NCBI GenBank assembly: GCA_030652335.1
Contig: JAUSAW010000013.1
Span: 62,001-126,000, forward strand
Reading direction: 5' to 3'
Source of the DNA: Gammaproteobacteria bacterium
Lineage (GTDB): Bacteria > Pseudomonadota > Gammaproteobacteria > Francisellales > CACEW01
DNA length: 64,000 nucleotides
Positions 19,101 to 27,780 of this stretch are shown piece after piece; position 1 is the stretch's first letter; each line of letters starts with the position of its first letter. The position numbers were made by a program, and so were the translations under genes. The notes under the pieces are model-generated. The model did no database searches. It worked only from the letters and a program-made list of their open reading frames with translations, and was not told the DNA's origin.

Positions 19101-20546
19101 CTAATTTGTGAGGCCTTTTCATCTATCTTAAGCATAGAAAAAATTGGCATTAATGATGATTTCTTCAAATTTGGAGGTAATTCAATAAAGACCATAACTT
19201 TAGTATCAAGCCTACAAGCTAATTTTAATATTAGCGTTGCAGATATATTTAATCTTAAAACACCCAAACAGATTGCTAAAAACGCCCCTTTTGAAAAGAA
19301 TGTCTTACAACAAAGACTAAGACAGATCAAAGAAACCTATCAAACTAAATCTCAAAATAAAACAAATAATTCTGGACAACAAAAGCAATTAGATCAATAT
19401 CATACCGATATATTAACATTGCCAAAATATAATCAAAAAAAACCTATCGCAAATGTTTTGCTTACTGGCGCAACAGGTTATTTAGGATGCAATATTCTCA
19501 ATCAACTCTTAACATTAACAGACTACAATATAATTTTATTAGTGCGAGCCCCATCCTCTAAAGATGCCTACATTCGAATTAACAAAAAGTTTCAATTTTA
19601 CTTTGATAAATCCCTTGAAGACTATCGTGGCTTGCGGCTATTTGTATTCGCAGCAGATCTTGAAAAGAAAGACTTAGGGCTACCACCTATGCACTACCAT
19701 ACTTTAGTGGCACAGACAAATAGCATCATTCATGCTGCTGCGCTTACCAAGCATTATGGTGAATATGATAAATTCTATTCGGCTAATGTACAATCAACTA
19801 TCAACCTATTGGAGTTTGCAAAACAAACAAAGTTGAGAGACTTCCATTATATATCCACTGCCTCTATTTTAAATCAAACTCATCTACCCCCTAATGAACA
19901 GCCTATCTATACAGAAAATGATGTTCCAAATTGTTTAATAAATCATGTAAATGTATATATTAGAAGCAAGTATGAGGCTGAAATAGAAACGATTAAGTAT
20001 CGGGGACAAGGCATAAATACCAACATTTATCGCGTAGGTAATTTAGCCTTTATTTCTTCTAATGGCCGAGTTCAAGAAAACATTGAAGATAATGGTTTTT
20101 TCAATCGACTTAAATGCATTCTAAACCTAGGAGTTGCGGGCAGCGAAATAGGGACTTTAGAAATATCCCCCGTTGATCTAACCGCCCAAGCAATTGTAAA
20201 ATTATTTGAGAAAAAGCAACTTAGTAATAAAATATTTCATTTATTTAATCCCAATTTATGTAATATAAATAAACTTCTTTCTGAATGTAAGGGTGTTTCT
20301 ATTAAGATCTTACCCATAAACGAATTCATAAGCATATTGCTTAATTATTTAAATAAACCTGAATACCAGAAAAGGGTTGAAAGATTTCTACTACATCAAG
20401 GCTGGCTAGAGGAGAACCACGTAGACTCTGGCTCCATTCAAATTTTACAAGACAGAACTAATAGTATTCTTACTCAATTTGGTTTTAAATGGCCAATTAT
20501 TAAGCCAGGAATGCTTAAAGATTTGATAGAAAAAACCAATATATAA
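16134..20546 (+). CDS. Single-module NRPS: condensation-adenylation(Ser)-carrier-reductase
   Basis: 1470 residues in four domains. Condensation (about 1-420) has the active-site HHIIIDG at 128-134 and an unusual opening (LSPYSKIFYNEWRINPDRSDYN). Adenylation (about 455-955) has YTSGTTGTPKG at 612-622 and NLYGPTEASID. The ten specificity residues read D-V-W-H-F-S-L-I-D-K, which matches the serine code of EntF-type domains. The carrier domain has FGGNSI with Ser1017 as phosphopantetheine site. The terminal reductase has GATGYLG at 1112-1118 and Y1275-x-x-x-K1279, so the product would leave as an aldehyde or alcohol. AGGGTGG supports the ATG at 16134 over GTG at 16122. No MbtH, PPTase or second module is nearby. 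Markedly AT-rich, suggesting transfer. Confidence 0.92.
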   Translation: MTTLKAKLSPYSKIFYNEWRINPDRSDYNIVVDQELYGEIDISRLDNAIKRFSQDYLLFHSIIKEENEQLYWIEDEKFVVKIDRFSKLNQIDLLKYVRKPFDLENGPLLRVALVKISKNHYRFIIIMHHIIIDGVKGCFFFETVSNYYNDDSYKNNVTLNNQCIQIHELSLMLESQLIENGINHLNFWQSKIQDIDELDLRFLKPAFDDTDKVNENIFGEYRFQFDENITEQVQNLKRKYKITPYIYSQTILAILLYRYTNQKKIGISYPIAIHEGANFIYGAHINTNITPYEIKPDMSILEVLENTKMYFKEVKANKHSYYPIQEIIASAGHQNILDVSFIQTNMRDKMFAFIGIKNVKTNKSLYVDLPGKLLFEQELKVNIINYRVRYNKTFIDPDLTLNFIESYKKIFIEILQDLSYDKGDRGILEYNIPDQDQYKKIVFDWNKTEHSYPQNKTIHQLFEEQVLKTPTHTALVYENITLTYTELNEQANQLAHYLIKNYKIGPDDLILLCIDRSQYMLIAILAILKAGGAYVPIDSSYPDSRISYILEDTKAKVLISNQIYTDRLENIHLPHKMNIIAIDSHLTGTFKKQKKSNPQSKVKSTHLAYVIYTSGTTGTPKGVMLEHRGIVNRICWMNNTYPLTEKDRILQKTPYVFDVSAWELFWANWYGAAIVFAKPDGQKEPNYLIDSIKKYKVSVIHFTPSMLAVFLDTLTKLNSPALLKSLRYLFCSGEALVLETVKRSHQLLPKAAIHNLYGPTEASIDVLYFDCTNKAIKAVYIGKPIANTQIYILDKNLSILPIGAIGELYIGGINLARGYLNRIELTQERFINNPFQHKSDIKLSINNKLYKTGDLARWLPDGNVEYIGRNDFQVKIRGYRIELGDIESKLICHEDIKQAVVIAKSHIANQNEKTDKYLAAYYVADNKLDDSNLYDFLATLLPEYMLPAVFIHLDKLPLTINGKLNTKALPDPKFNTTNNYVAPSNKQEQLICEAFSSILSIEKIGINDDFFKFGGNSIKTITLVSSLQANFNISVADIFNLKTPKQIAKNAPFEKNVLQQRLRQIKETYQTKSQNKTNNSGQQKQLDQYHTDILTLPKYNQKKPIANVLLTGATGYLGCNILNQLLTLTDYNIILLVRAPSSKDAYIRINKKFQFYFDKSLEDYRGLRLFVFAADLEKKDLGLPPMHYHTLVAQTNSIIHAAALTKHYGEYDKFYSANVQSTINLLEFAKQTKLRDFHYISTASILNQTHLPPNEQPIYTENDVPNCLINHVNVYIRSKYEAEIETIKYRGQGINTNIYRVGNLAFISSNGRVQENIEDNGFFNRLKCILNLGVAGSEIGTLEISPVDLTAQAIVKLFEKKQLSNKIFHLFNPNLCNINKLLSECKGVSIKILPINEFISILLNYLNKPEYQKRVERFLLHQGWLEENHVDSGSIQILQDRTNSILTQFGFKWPIIKPGMLKDLIEKTNI

Positions 20547-20578
20547 GCTTAGCCTCCTTTTTATTTCGAGATTTTAAA

Positions 20579-22465
20579 ATGCGACATGTCAAAAATGTAA
20601 AACGACCTAAAATACTTGATGAACTCCAAAGGATTTCTCAGATTCTTCCTGTGCCTATTTACTGGCTAGATGTAAATAGTGTAGCTATTGGAGGTAATGA
20701 AGCAGTTTTTAAAGCTATAGGCGCCTCACAGGATGCTATTGGGAAAACTCCATATGATTTTTATCCCTTTGAACTTGCAGATAATATTGTACGCCATAAT
20801 GAAGAAGTAATAAGAACTGGTAAAATACTTACTCAGGAAGAGCCCATTAAGGATATGATAACTGGTGAAATTAAATATTTTACTGCTATCAAAGCGCCCC
20901 TTCGCGATGATGATGGAAACATAATTGGAATAGTGGGCACATCTATCGATATTACCGCAGAAAAAGATGCTGAAAGATTAAAAATTGAAAATGAATCACA
21001 TAAAAATTCATTGCAAGAACAAGAAAAATTTAAAAATATTGCGGAGCAAGTTGCTCATGATATTCGATCACCTCTTGCCAGCTTACTAATGATCGTTAAA
21101 GCTTGTACTGAAATACCTGAAGCAGAGCGGGTTGCCTTACGAGAAGCAGCTATAAATATCGGTGATATTGCTAACAATCTACTTAATCAATACACCCCTA
21201 AAGATGCAGACTCAGCATCTGAATTTGAAGATCGCCAGCCTATCTTAATTTCTGCCACCTTATTGCAACTTTTAGCCGATAAAAAATATCAATACCATGA
21301 CTTGCCGATAAAATTTGATCATGATTTTAGCCAATATGGCAACTTTGCTTTTATTAAAATTGAACCTTCATCATTTAAACGCATGGTATCAAACCTTATT
21401 AACAACTCTGTCGATGCGATTGAAAAAAACTCAGGTAGCATTATGCTTAAACTTGAAACAAGTAAAGAATGGGTGAAAGTCATTATTACTGATAATGGCA
21501 AAGGAATGATGCCTGAACTAATTAGTAAAATTATGAATAATATTACAGTAACTGAAGGCAAAGAAGGTGGCCATGGGCTTGGATTGACACAGGTTCGAGA
21601 AACTTTGGTACGAAATCAAGGTGAGCTTTCATTTTACTCTTCTGTCGGGAAAGGCACTGAAGTAACAATTAAATTTCCCAGAATTACAGCGCCCGACTGG
21701 ATCGCTGAAGAAATTAAACTAGGCAACAATGACCTGGTTATTATTCTAGATGATGGGACCTCCATTCATAGGGCCTGGGATAGCCATTTTGAGTCAATTG
21801 TGAAAAAAAACCCAGACATTCGATTAAAACATTTTGAAAGGGGTAACGAGGCTCTAGCCTTTATTATGAATTTAAGCCCAACTGAAAAAAAGAAAGTTTT
21901 TTTGTTAACAGATTATGAACTCTTAAAACAAGAATTGAATGGCCTGAATGTAATTGAACAAGGAAAAATCAACCGATCTATACTGGTTACAAGTCATTAT
22001 GCCAACCAAACTGTTAGAGAGCATGCAACTCGAACTGGGACTAAAATTCTACCTAAACAATTGGCGTCTGAAATTTCAATTAACATCGATGCATCAATGG
22101 ATTATGAAGATCTACTCGATAGTCGCCTATCGAATAAAAAAGTAGATTTAGTCCTTGTCGACGATGATAAAACTTTCGCACAGAACCTTATTTTATTTGC
22201 GTTTAGGAATAAAGTTGCAGATCACTATACAAACCCTTCACACTTTTTAAAGAACCTATCGTCCTACCCAAAAGAGACTAGAATTTTTCTTGATAATAAC
22301 TTTGCCATTGCTGATATAACTGGCATAGAATTAGCAAAACAATTGCATGAGCAAGGCTATAGCCAACTCTATTTATTAACAGGTGATACTTTTAGTAATG
22401 GAGATCTCCCTGATTATTTAACAGTAATTCGTAAGGATGATATTAATAGCATCAAAAATCTATAG
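20579..22465 (+). CDS. PAS-domain hybrid histidine kinase with two receiver domains
   Basis: 628 residues, no membrane helix. A PAS domain (about 15-125) ends GIVGTSIDITAEKDAER. H-box VAHDIRSPLASL has His160; N-box NLINNSVDAI has Asn272/Asn276; G1 is DNGKGM and G2 GHGLGL. A first receiver-like domain (about 383-490) is degenerate. The second (about 523-628) keeps the acidic cluster D528-D530 and phospho-acceptor D572 in IFLDNNF. It begins 32 nt after the NRPS stop on the same strand with similar AT-rich codon use, so the two are probably one operon. Likely a cytoplasmic sensor that relays to a separate phosphotransfer partner not in this window. Confidence 0.85.
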   Translation: MRHVKNVKRPKILDELQRISQILPVPIYWLDVNSVAIGGNEAVFKAIGASQDAIGKTPYDFYPFELADNIVRHNEEVIRTGKILTQEEPIKDMITGEIKYFTAIKAPLRDDDGNIIGIVGTSIDITAEKDAERLKIENESHKNSLQEQEKFKNIAEQVAHDIRSPLASLLMIVKACTEIPEAERVALREAAINIGDIANNLLNQYTPKDADSASEFEDRQPILISATLLQLLADKKYQYHDLPIKFDHDFSQYGNFAFIKIEPSSFKRMVSNLINNSVDAIEKNSGSIMLKLETSKEWVKVIITDNGKGMMPELISKIMNNITVTEGKEGGHGLGLTQVRETLVRNQGELSFYSSVGKGTEVTIKFPRITAPDWIAEEIKLGNNDLVIILDDGTSIHRAWDSHFESIVKKNPDIRLKHFERGNEALAFIMNLSPTEKKKVFLLTDYELLKQELNGLNVIEQGKINRSILVTSHYANQTVREHATRTGTKILPKQLASEISINIDASMDYEDLLDSRLSNKKVDLVLVDDDKTFAQNLILFAFRNKVADHYTNPSHFLKNLSSYPKETRIFLDNNFAIADITGIELAKQLHEQGYSQLYLLTGDTFSNGDLPDYLTVIRKDDINSIKNL

Positions 22466-22524
22466 CTTGCCTGCCGTGGTAACTTACCATAAATGGTTTG
22501 CTTAAACATTTTGATTATTTATCT

Positions 22525-22740
22525 TTATAAGACATCTACAATACGATGTTTTGCAATCTGCTTAAGATAAACTGGCAGTTGATCTTCTTTAAAACCTTTT
22601 CCTGAAATTATATAAAGGCACTTATAGTCTTGTTCATGCAGTCGTGTCGCAAGATCAAGGCCATTGATGTGACCTTTCCCCAATAAATATAGACCATCGA
22701 ATCGAGTAACCAAATAAAGCGGCTTATTAACCAAAATCAG
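22525..22740 (-). pseudogene. Truncated receiver-domain fragment
   Basis: About 70 codons on the minus strand resemble the last third of the receiver domain of the neighbouring hybrid kinase: GLDLATRLHEQDYKCLYIIS aligns with GIELAKQLHEQGYSQLYLLT, followed by DQLPVYLKQI against GDLPDYLTVI. Upstream the frame is closed by a stop at 22741-22743, and the phospho-acceptor aspartate position is lost. This is the 3' remnant of a second, paralogous kinase or regulator gene, facing the intact one tail to tail. It could start at TTG 22734 but would not fold as a full receiver. Confidence 0.65.
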
Positions 22741-22803
22741 CTAGTGAAATTTCCCAAATATCTGCCACAATAGAAATGTTACCATTACTTTTGGGGTGCC
22801 TAT

Positions 22804-23766
22804 TTGAAAACCATCACATTTCAGCTCCAACCCGAAGACAACAACCGATTAAATAACCTCTGTGGTCAACTCGATGAAAACCTTCATCAAATTGAACGCC
22901 ATCTTGCAGTAGAAATCAACCATCGCAGCCATACCTTTAAAATAATAGGCCCTGAAAAAGCGGCGACTATTGCTCACAATCTTTTAAATAACCTTTATGC
23001 CAACCAGATCCCTCACTCACCTAAGGAGCTAGACCTTATGCTGCAGTCCCTGGTCAATCAAACTAAACGCGATCAACCAGACGATGCTCTGGAACAACTT
23101 TTAGTCGTTAAAACATCCAAGGCCACACTCAAACCTCGCGGGGCTAACCAACAGCTTTATATTAAACGAATTAATGAGCATGATATTAGCTTTGGGATTG
23201 GCCCTGCAGGCACAGGGAAAACCTATATTGCCGTAGCTTGTGCAGTAGCAGCTTTAGAGTCTGAATTGGTGAGCCGGATTGTTTTAGTGCGCCCCGCCGT
23301 TGAAGCCGGTGAAAACCTAGGCTTTTTGCCTGGGGATTTATCACAAAAAGTAGATCCTTACTTACGGCCAATGTATGATGCATTGTATGAATTAATGGGT
23401 GCTGAAAAAGTAATTAAACTGATTGAAAAAAATGTAATTGAGGTGGCGCCCTTAGCCTATATGCGAGGTCGCACGCTGAATGATGCCTTTATTATTTTGG
23501 ATGAAAGTCAAAACACCACCAAAGAGCAAATGAAAATGTTTTTGACTCGAATTGGCTTTAACTCTTCCGCCATTATAACCGGGGATATTACTCAAATCGA
23601 TTTACCTAAAGGCAAGATGTCCGGGCTGCGCCATGTTATCGATATTTTGGCGGAAACACCTGGCATCAGCTTCACGTTTTTTGATTCGCATGACGTGGTG
23701 CGCCATCCATTAGTACAAGCTGTGGTTGAGGCCTATCAAGAATATGAAGCACTGCATGGTGTATAA
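22804..23766 (+). CDS. ybeZ: PhoH-like ATPase YbeZ
   Basis: P-loop ATPase of the PhoH family that works with YbeY in RNA metabolism. Walker A GPAGTGKTYIA near residue 138; Walker B with AFIILDESQNT; then IITGDITQIDLP and SGLRHVIDIL. 320 residues, a little shorter than E. coli YbeZ. The start is TTG at 22804 with GGGGTG about 6 nt upstream. It heads the conserved ybeZ-ybeY-ybeX(corC)-lnt cluster. Confidence 0.95.
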   Translation: MKTITFQLQPEDNNRLNNLCGQLDENLHQIERHLAVEINHRSHTFKIIGPEKAATIAHNLLNNLYANQIPHSPKELDLMLQSLVNQTKRDQPDDALEQLLVVKTSKATLKPRGANQQLYIKRINEHDISFGIGPAGTGKTYIAVACAVAALESELVSRIVLVRPAVEAGENLGFLPGDLSQKVDPYLRPMYDALYELMGAEKVIKLIEKNVIEVAPLAYMRGRTLNDAFIILDESQNTTKEQMKMFLTRIGFNSSAIITGDITQIDLPKGKMSGLRHVIDILAETPGISFTFFDSHDVVRHPLVQAVVEAYQEYEALHGV

Positions 23767-23810
23767 TGTATTCTTGTAAAATTCGCGAGGATGACAGCTT
23801 GTGAGAAAGT

Positions 23811-24278
23811 ATGATGACTAAGATAACCATTCAAATTGCCTCTGAGGCTCATGCACACCCATCTTCCGCTCAATTACGAAAATGGGCCAAGCTGGTCTTG
23901 CAGGCGGAAAAAGCCGATGATAAACAAATTACCTTTAGGGTCGCCGATGCGGATGAAGTTCAGCATCTCAATTTGACTTATCGCCATAAAGACAAACCCA
24001 CCAATGTATTATCCTTTCCTATGGATGCCCCGCCTGGCGTGCAATTTCCCATGCTTGGTGATATTATTCTATGCAGCGAAGTGATTAACCATGAAGCCAA
24101 GACTCAAGGTAAATCTACTGAGGCGCATTGGGCGCATATGGTTGTGCATGGCATCTTACACTTGCTGGGCTTCGATCATATTGAAGATCAAGATGCCGAA
24201 TTAATGGAAGCGCGTGAAATAATGCTATTAAATCAGCTTGGATTTTCAGATCCCTACGGAGACAATAAAGCGCTATGA
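23811..24278 (+). CDS. ybeY: Endoribonuclease YbeY
   Basis: Zinc-dependent endoribonuclease for 16S rRNA 3' maturation and ribosome quality control. The metal site is HGILHLLGFDH near residues 114-124 (HxxxHxxxxxH). DKPTNVLSFP is the other hallmark. 155 residues is standard. The gene overlaps corC by 4 nt (ATGA), so translation of the two is coupled. Confidence 0.95.
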   Translation: MMTKITIQIASEAHAHPSSAQLRKWAKLVLQAEKADDKQITFRVADADEVQHLNLTYRHKDKPTNVLSFPMDAPPGVQFPMLGDIILCSEVINHEAKTQGKSTEAHWAHMVVHGILHLLGFDHIEDQDAELMEAREIMLLNQLGFSDPYGDNKAL

Positions 24279-25135
24279 AAGAGATGTTAGCAAGCCAATC
24301 CTCACCTAAAAAATCCTGGTTTAAAAAACTATGCGCCAGTTTTCAGTCCGAACCTAAAAGCAAAGAGGACTTACTCATCATATTAAGGGCCGCGGCTAAA
24401 CGTCGGGTGCTCAACAATGAAGCCTTAAAAATGATCGAAGGCGTCATGGATGTATCGAGCATGCAAGTGCGCGATATTATGATTCCTCGCAGTCAAATGA
24501 CTGTCATCGAAAAAAGCCAACCACTAGAGGATTTTTTACCTAATATGGTGAATGCCTCTCACTCTCGCTTTCCGGTTATCGATGAAAACAAAGAAGATAT
24601 CATCGGCATATTACTCGCCAAAGACTTATTGCGCTATTGTAGTGCCACCCCTCAAAAAGATTTCGATTGGACCCAATTAATGCGCCCGGCTTTTTTTGTG
24701 CCTGAAAGCAAAAGGCTAGACGCCTTGTTAAATGAATTTAGAAGCAGTCATAGCCATCTAGCCATAGTAGTCGATGAATATGGCGGAGTGGCGGGCCTGG
24801 TTACTATTGAAGATGTTTTAGAAGAAATCGTCGGCGATATCGAAGATGAATTCGATGAACATAAGGTATTTATTCAAAAGCTTAACGACCAGACATCCCA
24901 AGTAAATGCATTGATTTCAATCGAAGAATTTAATGAGCACTTCCAGACCAGCTTTTTAGACGATGAAGTGGACACCATGGGCGGCATCATCGTTCAAGCC
25001 ATGGGACATGTTCCTAAACCTGGCGAGTCCATTAAAATTCAAGGTCTTGAGTTTAAAGTAAGTAAATCCGACGGGCGTCGCATTCTTATGCTTGAAGTAG
25101 TACGCATCGAACCCCTTCATGAAATATCTGAATAA
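24275..25135 (+). CDS. corC: CorC/YbeX CBS-domain protein
   Basis: Cytoplasmic protein with paired CBS domains (about residues 65-185; landmarks [11 protein letters not shown] and [20 protein letters not shown]) and a C-terminal CorC/HlyC transporter-associated domain (about 200-283). The acidic stretch [10 protein letters not shown] joins them. Family members bind nucleotides and are linked to magnesium/cobalt efflux and to ribosome assembly in the ybeY operon. No membrane segments, so it is the YbeX type rather than the long membrane-anchored type. Overlaps ybeY by 4 nt and lnt by 17 nt. Confidence 0.93.
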   Translation: MKEMLASQSSPKKSWFKKLCASFQSEPKSKEDLLIILRAAAKRRVLNNEALKMIEGVMDVSSMQVRDIMIPRSQMTVIEKSQPLEDFLPNMVNASHSRFPVIDENKEDIIGILLAKDLLRYCSATPQKDFDWTQLMRPAFFVPESKRLDALLNEFRSSHSHLAIVVDEYGGVAGLVTIEDVLEEIVGDIEDEFDEHKVFIQKLNDQTSQVNALISIEEFNEHFQTSFLDDEVDTMGGIIVQAMGHVPKPGESIKIQGLEFKVSKSDGRRILMLEVVRIEPLHEISE

Positions 25136-26630
25136 ATATCTTCTATGTTTAATTAGCGGAGCGTTATTAACGTTAAGCTTTGCGCCCTTTAATCAGTTTT
25201 ATTTAGGGATAATTTGTCCTTTAATTTTGTTACTATGCCTTCAACATGCCAGCCCTAAACAGGCTTTTTGGCGAGGCCTTATTTTTGGCATAGGTCTATT
25301 TGCCACCGGCATCTCTTGGGTTTATGTCAGCATTCATACTTATGGCAATGCTGATATTCCTTTATCCTTGCTAATTACCGCCTTGCTGGTGCTTATTATG
25401 GCTCTCTTCCCAGCCTTAATGGTTTTTAGTCTTGCCAAGTGGAGCAAGCTTAGTCGATTGAACGGCATGCTTTGTGCTTTTCCTGCCGCATGGGTGTTAT
25501 TTGAGTGGATGCGCTCCTGGATCTTTACGGGCTTTCCCTGGTTGCTATTAGGCTACAGTCAAATAAGCTCCCCATTGGCTGGCTTTGCACCCATTTTAAG
25601 TGTATTCGGAGTAAGCTTAGCCGCAGTCTGGACATCGGCAGCACTCTTAGCAGCCTGGCAAAGCCCTAAAAGGGCGCGCCTATTTATTATCATCGCCCTA
25701 ATTCTAGTCTGGGGCTTGGGTCAAGGCTTGCGATCGGTGCATTGGACTAAGCCTGATGGTTCAGCGGTGAAAGTGAGCATGGTTCAGGGCAATATTTCTC
25801 AATCCATTAAATGGTCACAGGCTTATCAAGATCAAATTTTACAAACCTACCAAAGCTTAAATAAGCAAGCCTGGGGCAGTTCTTTAATTTTTTGGCCGGA
25901 AGCTGCTGTACCTTTATTGCCAGAGCAAGTATACGGATATTTAAACAGCCTAAATCAAGCAGCCAAATCTAATCATGCTGCTATATTGCTTGGCTTGCCA
26001 CTCGATAATGCTACGACGCAACAATACTATAATGGTGCAATTGTAATCGGTAACGGGCAGGGTCTATACTTAAAACGACACCTGGTTCCTTTTGGCGAAT
26101 ATGTACCTTTATTAAATATTTTAGGCCCGCTATTAAACTCCTTAACCATACCGATGTCGAGCTTTAGCGAAGGCCCTGATGCGCAGGCATTGCCGATTAT
26201 GAATGGCATTTCGGTAGCTGTTTTTATCTGTTATGAGTCGGCCTTCCCTGAAGAGTTTCGGGATACATTACAAAATGCTCAACTGATTGCGACTTTAAGC
26301 GACGATAGCTGGTTTGGGCATTCTTTAGGTCTCTACCAACATCAAGAAATGGATCAGATGCGCGCCCTGGAGACTGGTCGTTATCTCGTTAGATCCACCA
26401 ATAATGGCGGCACTTCGGTTGTAAATCCACAAGGTAAGATTATCGCCAGCCTACCGGCTTTTACCGCAGCCGTGCTAAACGCTCAGATTATTCCCATGAC
26501 TGGCCGAACCCCTTGGTTAATAATAGGAATTTGGCCATTGTTGGGATTGATTTTAGCGATGCTAATGTTGTCTGTTATAGTGGAGCGCATGCAGACAGCG
26601 TCTGCATGCCGCCAACCTAATATTACATAG
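25119..26630 (+). CDS. lnt: Apolipoprotein N-acyltransferase
   Basis: Inner-membrane enzyme that adds the third acyl chain to lipoproteins. The N-terminal half has about six to seven membrane helices. The nitrilase domain carries the Glu-Lys-Cys triad: WPEAAVPLL, KRHLVPFGEYVPL and ICYESAFPEEF. A C-terminal helix (ILAMLMLSVIV) anchors the domain. 503 residues is normal. The ATG lies within the end of corC. Its activity fits the lipoproteins in this window (BamD, MltD, the small transglycosylase) and LolCD. Confidence 0.95.
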   Translation: MKYLNKYLLCLISGALLTLSFAPFNQFYLGIICPLILLLCLQHASPKQAFWRGLIFGIGLFATGISWVYVSIHTYGNADIPLSLLITALLVLIMALFPALMVFSLAKWSKLSRLNGMLCAFPAAWVLFEWMRSWIFTGFPWLLLGYSQISSPLAGFAPILSVFGVSLAAVWTSAALLAAWQSPKRARLFIIIALILVWGLGQGLRSVHWTKPDGSAVKVSMVQGNISQSIKWSQAYQDQILQTYQSLNKQAWGSSLIFWPEAAVPLLPEQVYGYLNSLNQAAKSNHAAILLGLPLDNATTQQYYNGAIVIGNGQGLYLKRHLVPFGEYVPLLNILGPLLNSLTIPMSSFSEGPDAQALPIMNGISVAVFICYESAFPEEFRDTLQNAQLIATLSDDSWFGHSLGLYQHQEMDQMRALETGRYLVRSTNNGGTSVVNPQGKIIASLPAFTAAVLNAQIIPMTGRTPWLIIGIWPLLGLILAMLMLSVIVERMQTASACRQPNIT

Positions 26631-26631
26631 C

Positions 26632-27657
26632 TTAGACATGAATATTATTTAATCTCATAATAGCTTCAGGATATCTTAAGCCTTTTGCACCGCTACCAGC
26701 GATAGAATCTAGTATTTCTAACTCGGCCGTTGATAATTCAATATCCATGGCGCCCAAATTATCTTCTAAATGTTTGATCTTGCGAGTCCCTGGGATTGGT
26801 ATAACAAACTCACCTTGAGCTAATACCCAAGCAAGTGCAAGTTGAGGTAAGGTACAGCCTTTTACTTGCGCAAATTCAAATAACGCATCTCTTATGGCTA
26901 AATTGGCTATAAAGCATTCGCCCTGAAATCGTGGAAGAAATAACGGTCTAGCATCGCCCTCTGCAAATGGGATGTCTTTGCCTATTTTACCAGGTGGAGA
27001 CAACAAAGCTCTTGAAAGTGGGCTATAAGGCACAAATGCTATACCTAAATCCTTACAAGCTTGCAGGACACCGTTATGTTTTACATCTAATGTCAGCAAA
27101 CTAAGCTCAGTTTGAACAGCAATGAACTTCCTGGCATAGCCCTTTGATTCCAAATACTCATATGTATATCGAATAGAGGCTGCATCGGCTTCTGAAAGAC
27201 CTATATATTTAATAACCCCCTCATCCAAGAGTTCAATTAACCCCTCTATGCTTTGCGCTAATTCTTTATGTGTAGCAGGTATACGATGCAAATAAAGCAA
27301 ATCGATATAGGACAAGCCTAATTTTTTTAAAGAAGCATAGCATGAAGCTATAACACTTTCTTTGCTTAAATCTAGATTAAAATCGGGCATAAGACCGCAT
27401 TTAGTCGCAATAATCACAGAATCTCTTTGTGTCACAAAGACTTCACGTAAAGCCTTGCCTATAAGAGCTTCATTATGCCCAATGCCGTATACTGCAGCAG
27501 TATCAAAAAAGTTTACGCCTGCATCATAAGCATGTCTAATTAAGGCTATTGATTCTATCTCATCTCTAGGCTCATAATAATCTGACAAGCTCATACAGCC
27601 TAAACCTAGCGCTGTGACTTCTGGTCCAGCAACCCCCAATTTTCTTTTATGAGACAT
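26632..27657 (-). CDS. Aldo/keto reductase
   Basis: NADPH-dependent (beta/alpha)8-barrel oxidoreductase. Catalytic residues are visible: Asp and Tyr in FFDTAAVYGIGHNE, Lys in IIATKCGL and His in DLLYLHR. The cofactor segment is PIPGTRKIKHLEDNLGA near the C-terminus. Best fit by eye is the YajO/Tas-like group of general aldehyde reductases; the substrate cannot be assigned. AAAAGGAGAAGG precedes the ATG, a strong ribosome-binding site. Its stop is 2 nt from the converging lnt stop. Confidence 0.9.
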   Translation of the reverse strand: MSHKRKLGVAGPEVTALGLGCMSLSDYYEPRDEIESIALIRHAYDAGVNFFDTAAVYGIGHNEALIGKALREVFVTQRDSVIIATKCGLMPDFNLDLSKESVIASCYASLKKLGLSYIDLLYLHRIPATHKELAQSIEGLIELLDEGVIKYIGLSEADAASIRYTYEYLESKGYARKFIAVQTELSLLTLDVKHNGVLQACKDLGIAFVPYSPLSRALLSPPGKIGKDIPFAEGDARPLFLPRFQGECFIANLAIRDALFEFAQVKGCTLPQLALAWVLAQGEFVIPIPGTRKIKHLEDNLGAMDIELSTAELEILDSIAGSGAKGLRYPEAIMRLNNIHV

Positions 27658-27738
27658 TTCCTTCTCCTTTTACATGCGAATTTTAGATCGTTTTTTAATC
27701 ATTATAAGTTGTTTAAAGATGAAATAAAGCCTCAACTG

Positions 27739-27766
27739 TGCCATTCCCGCCTTCGCGGGAATGGCA
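27739..27766. repeat. Perfect 12-bp palindromic element (REP-like)
   Basis: TGCCATTCCCGC-CTTC-GCGGGAATGGCA forms a perfect 12-bp stem with a 4-nt loop, 15 nt after the acnA stop. The core ATTCCCGC/GCGGGAAT resembles dispersed palindromic repeats found between genes in many proteobacteria. It may protect or end the acnA transcript; no U-run follows. Confidence 0.7.
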
Positions 27767-27780
27767 GAGAAGAACACTGA

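Noticed and set aside
18606-19330. Minus-strand reading frames inside the NRPS gene
   Set aside because: They are hydrophobic shadows of AT-rich coding DNA with no start signals or known motifs.
22466-22524. Terminator after the hybrid kinase
   Set aside because: No stable hairpin with a T run could be found; the short AT-rich gap is unremarkable.
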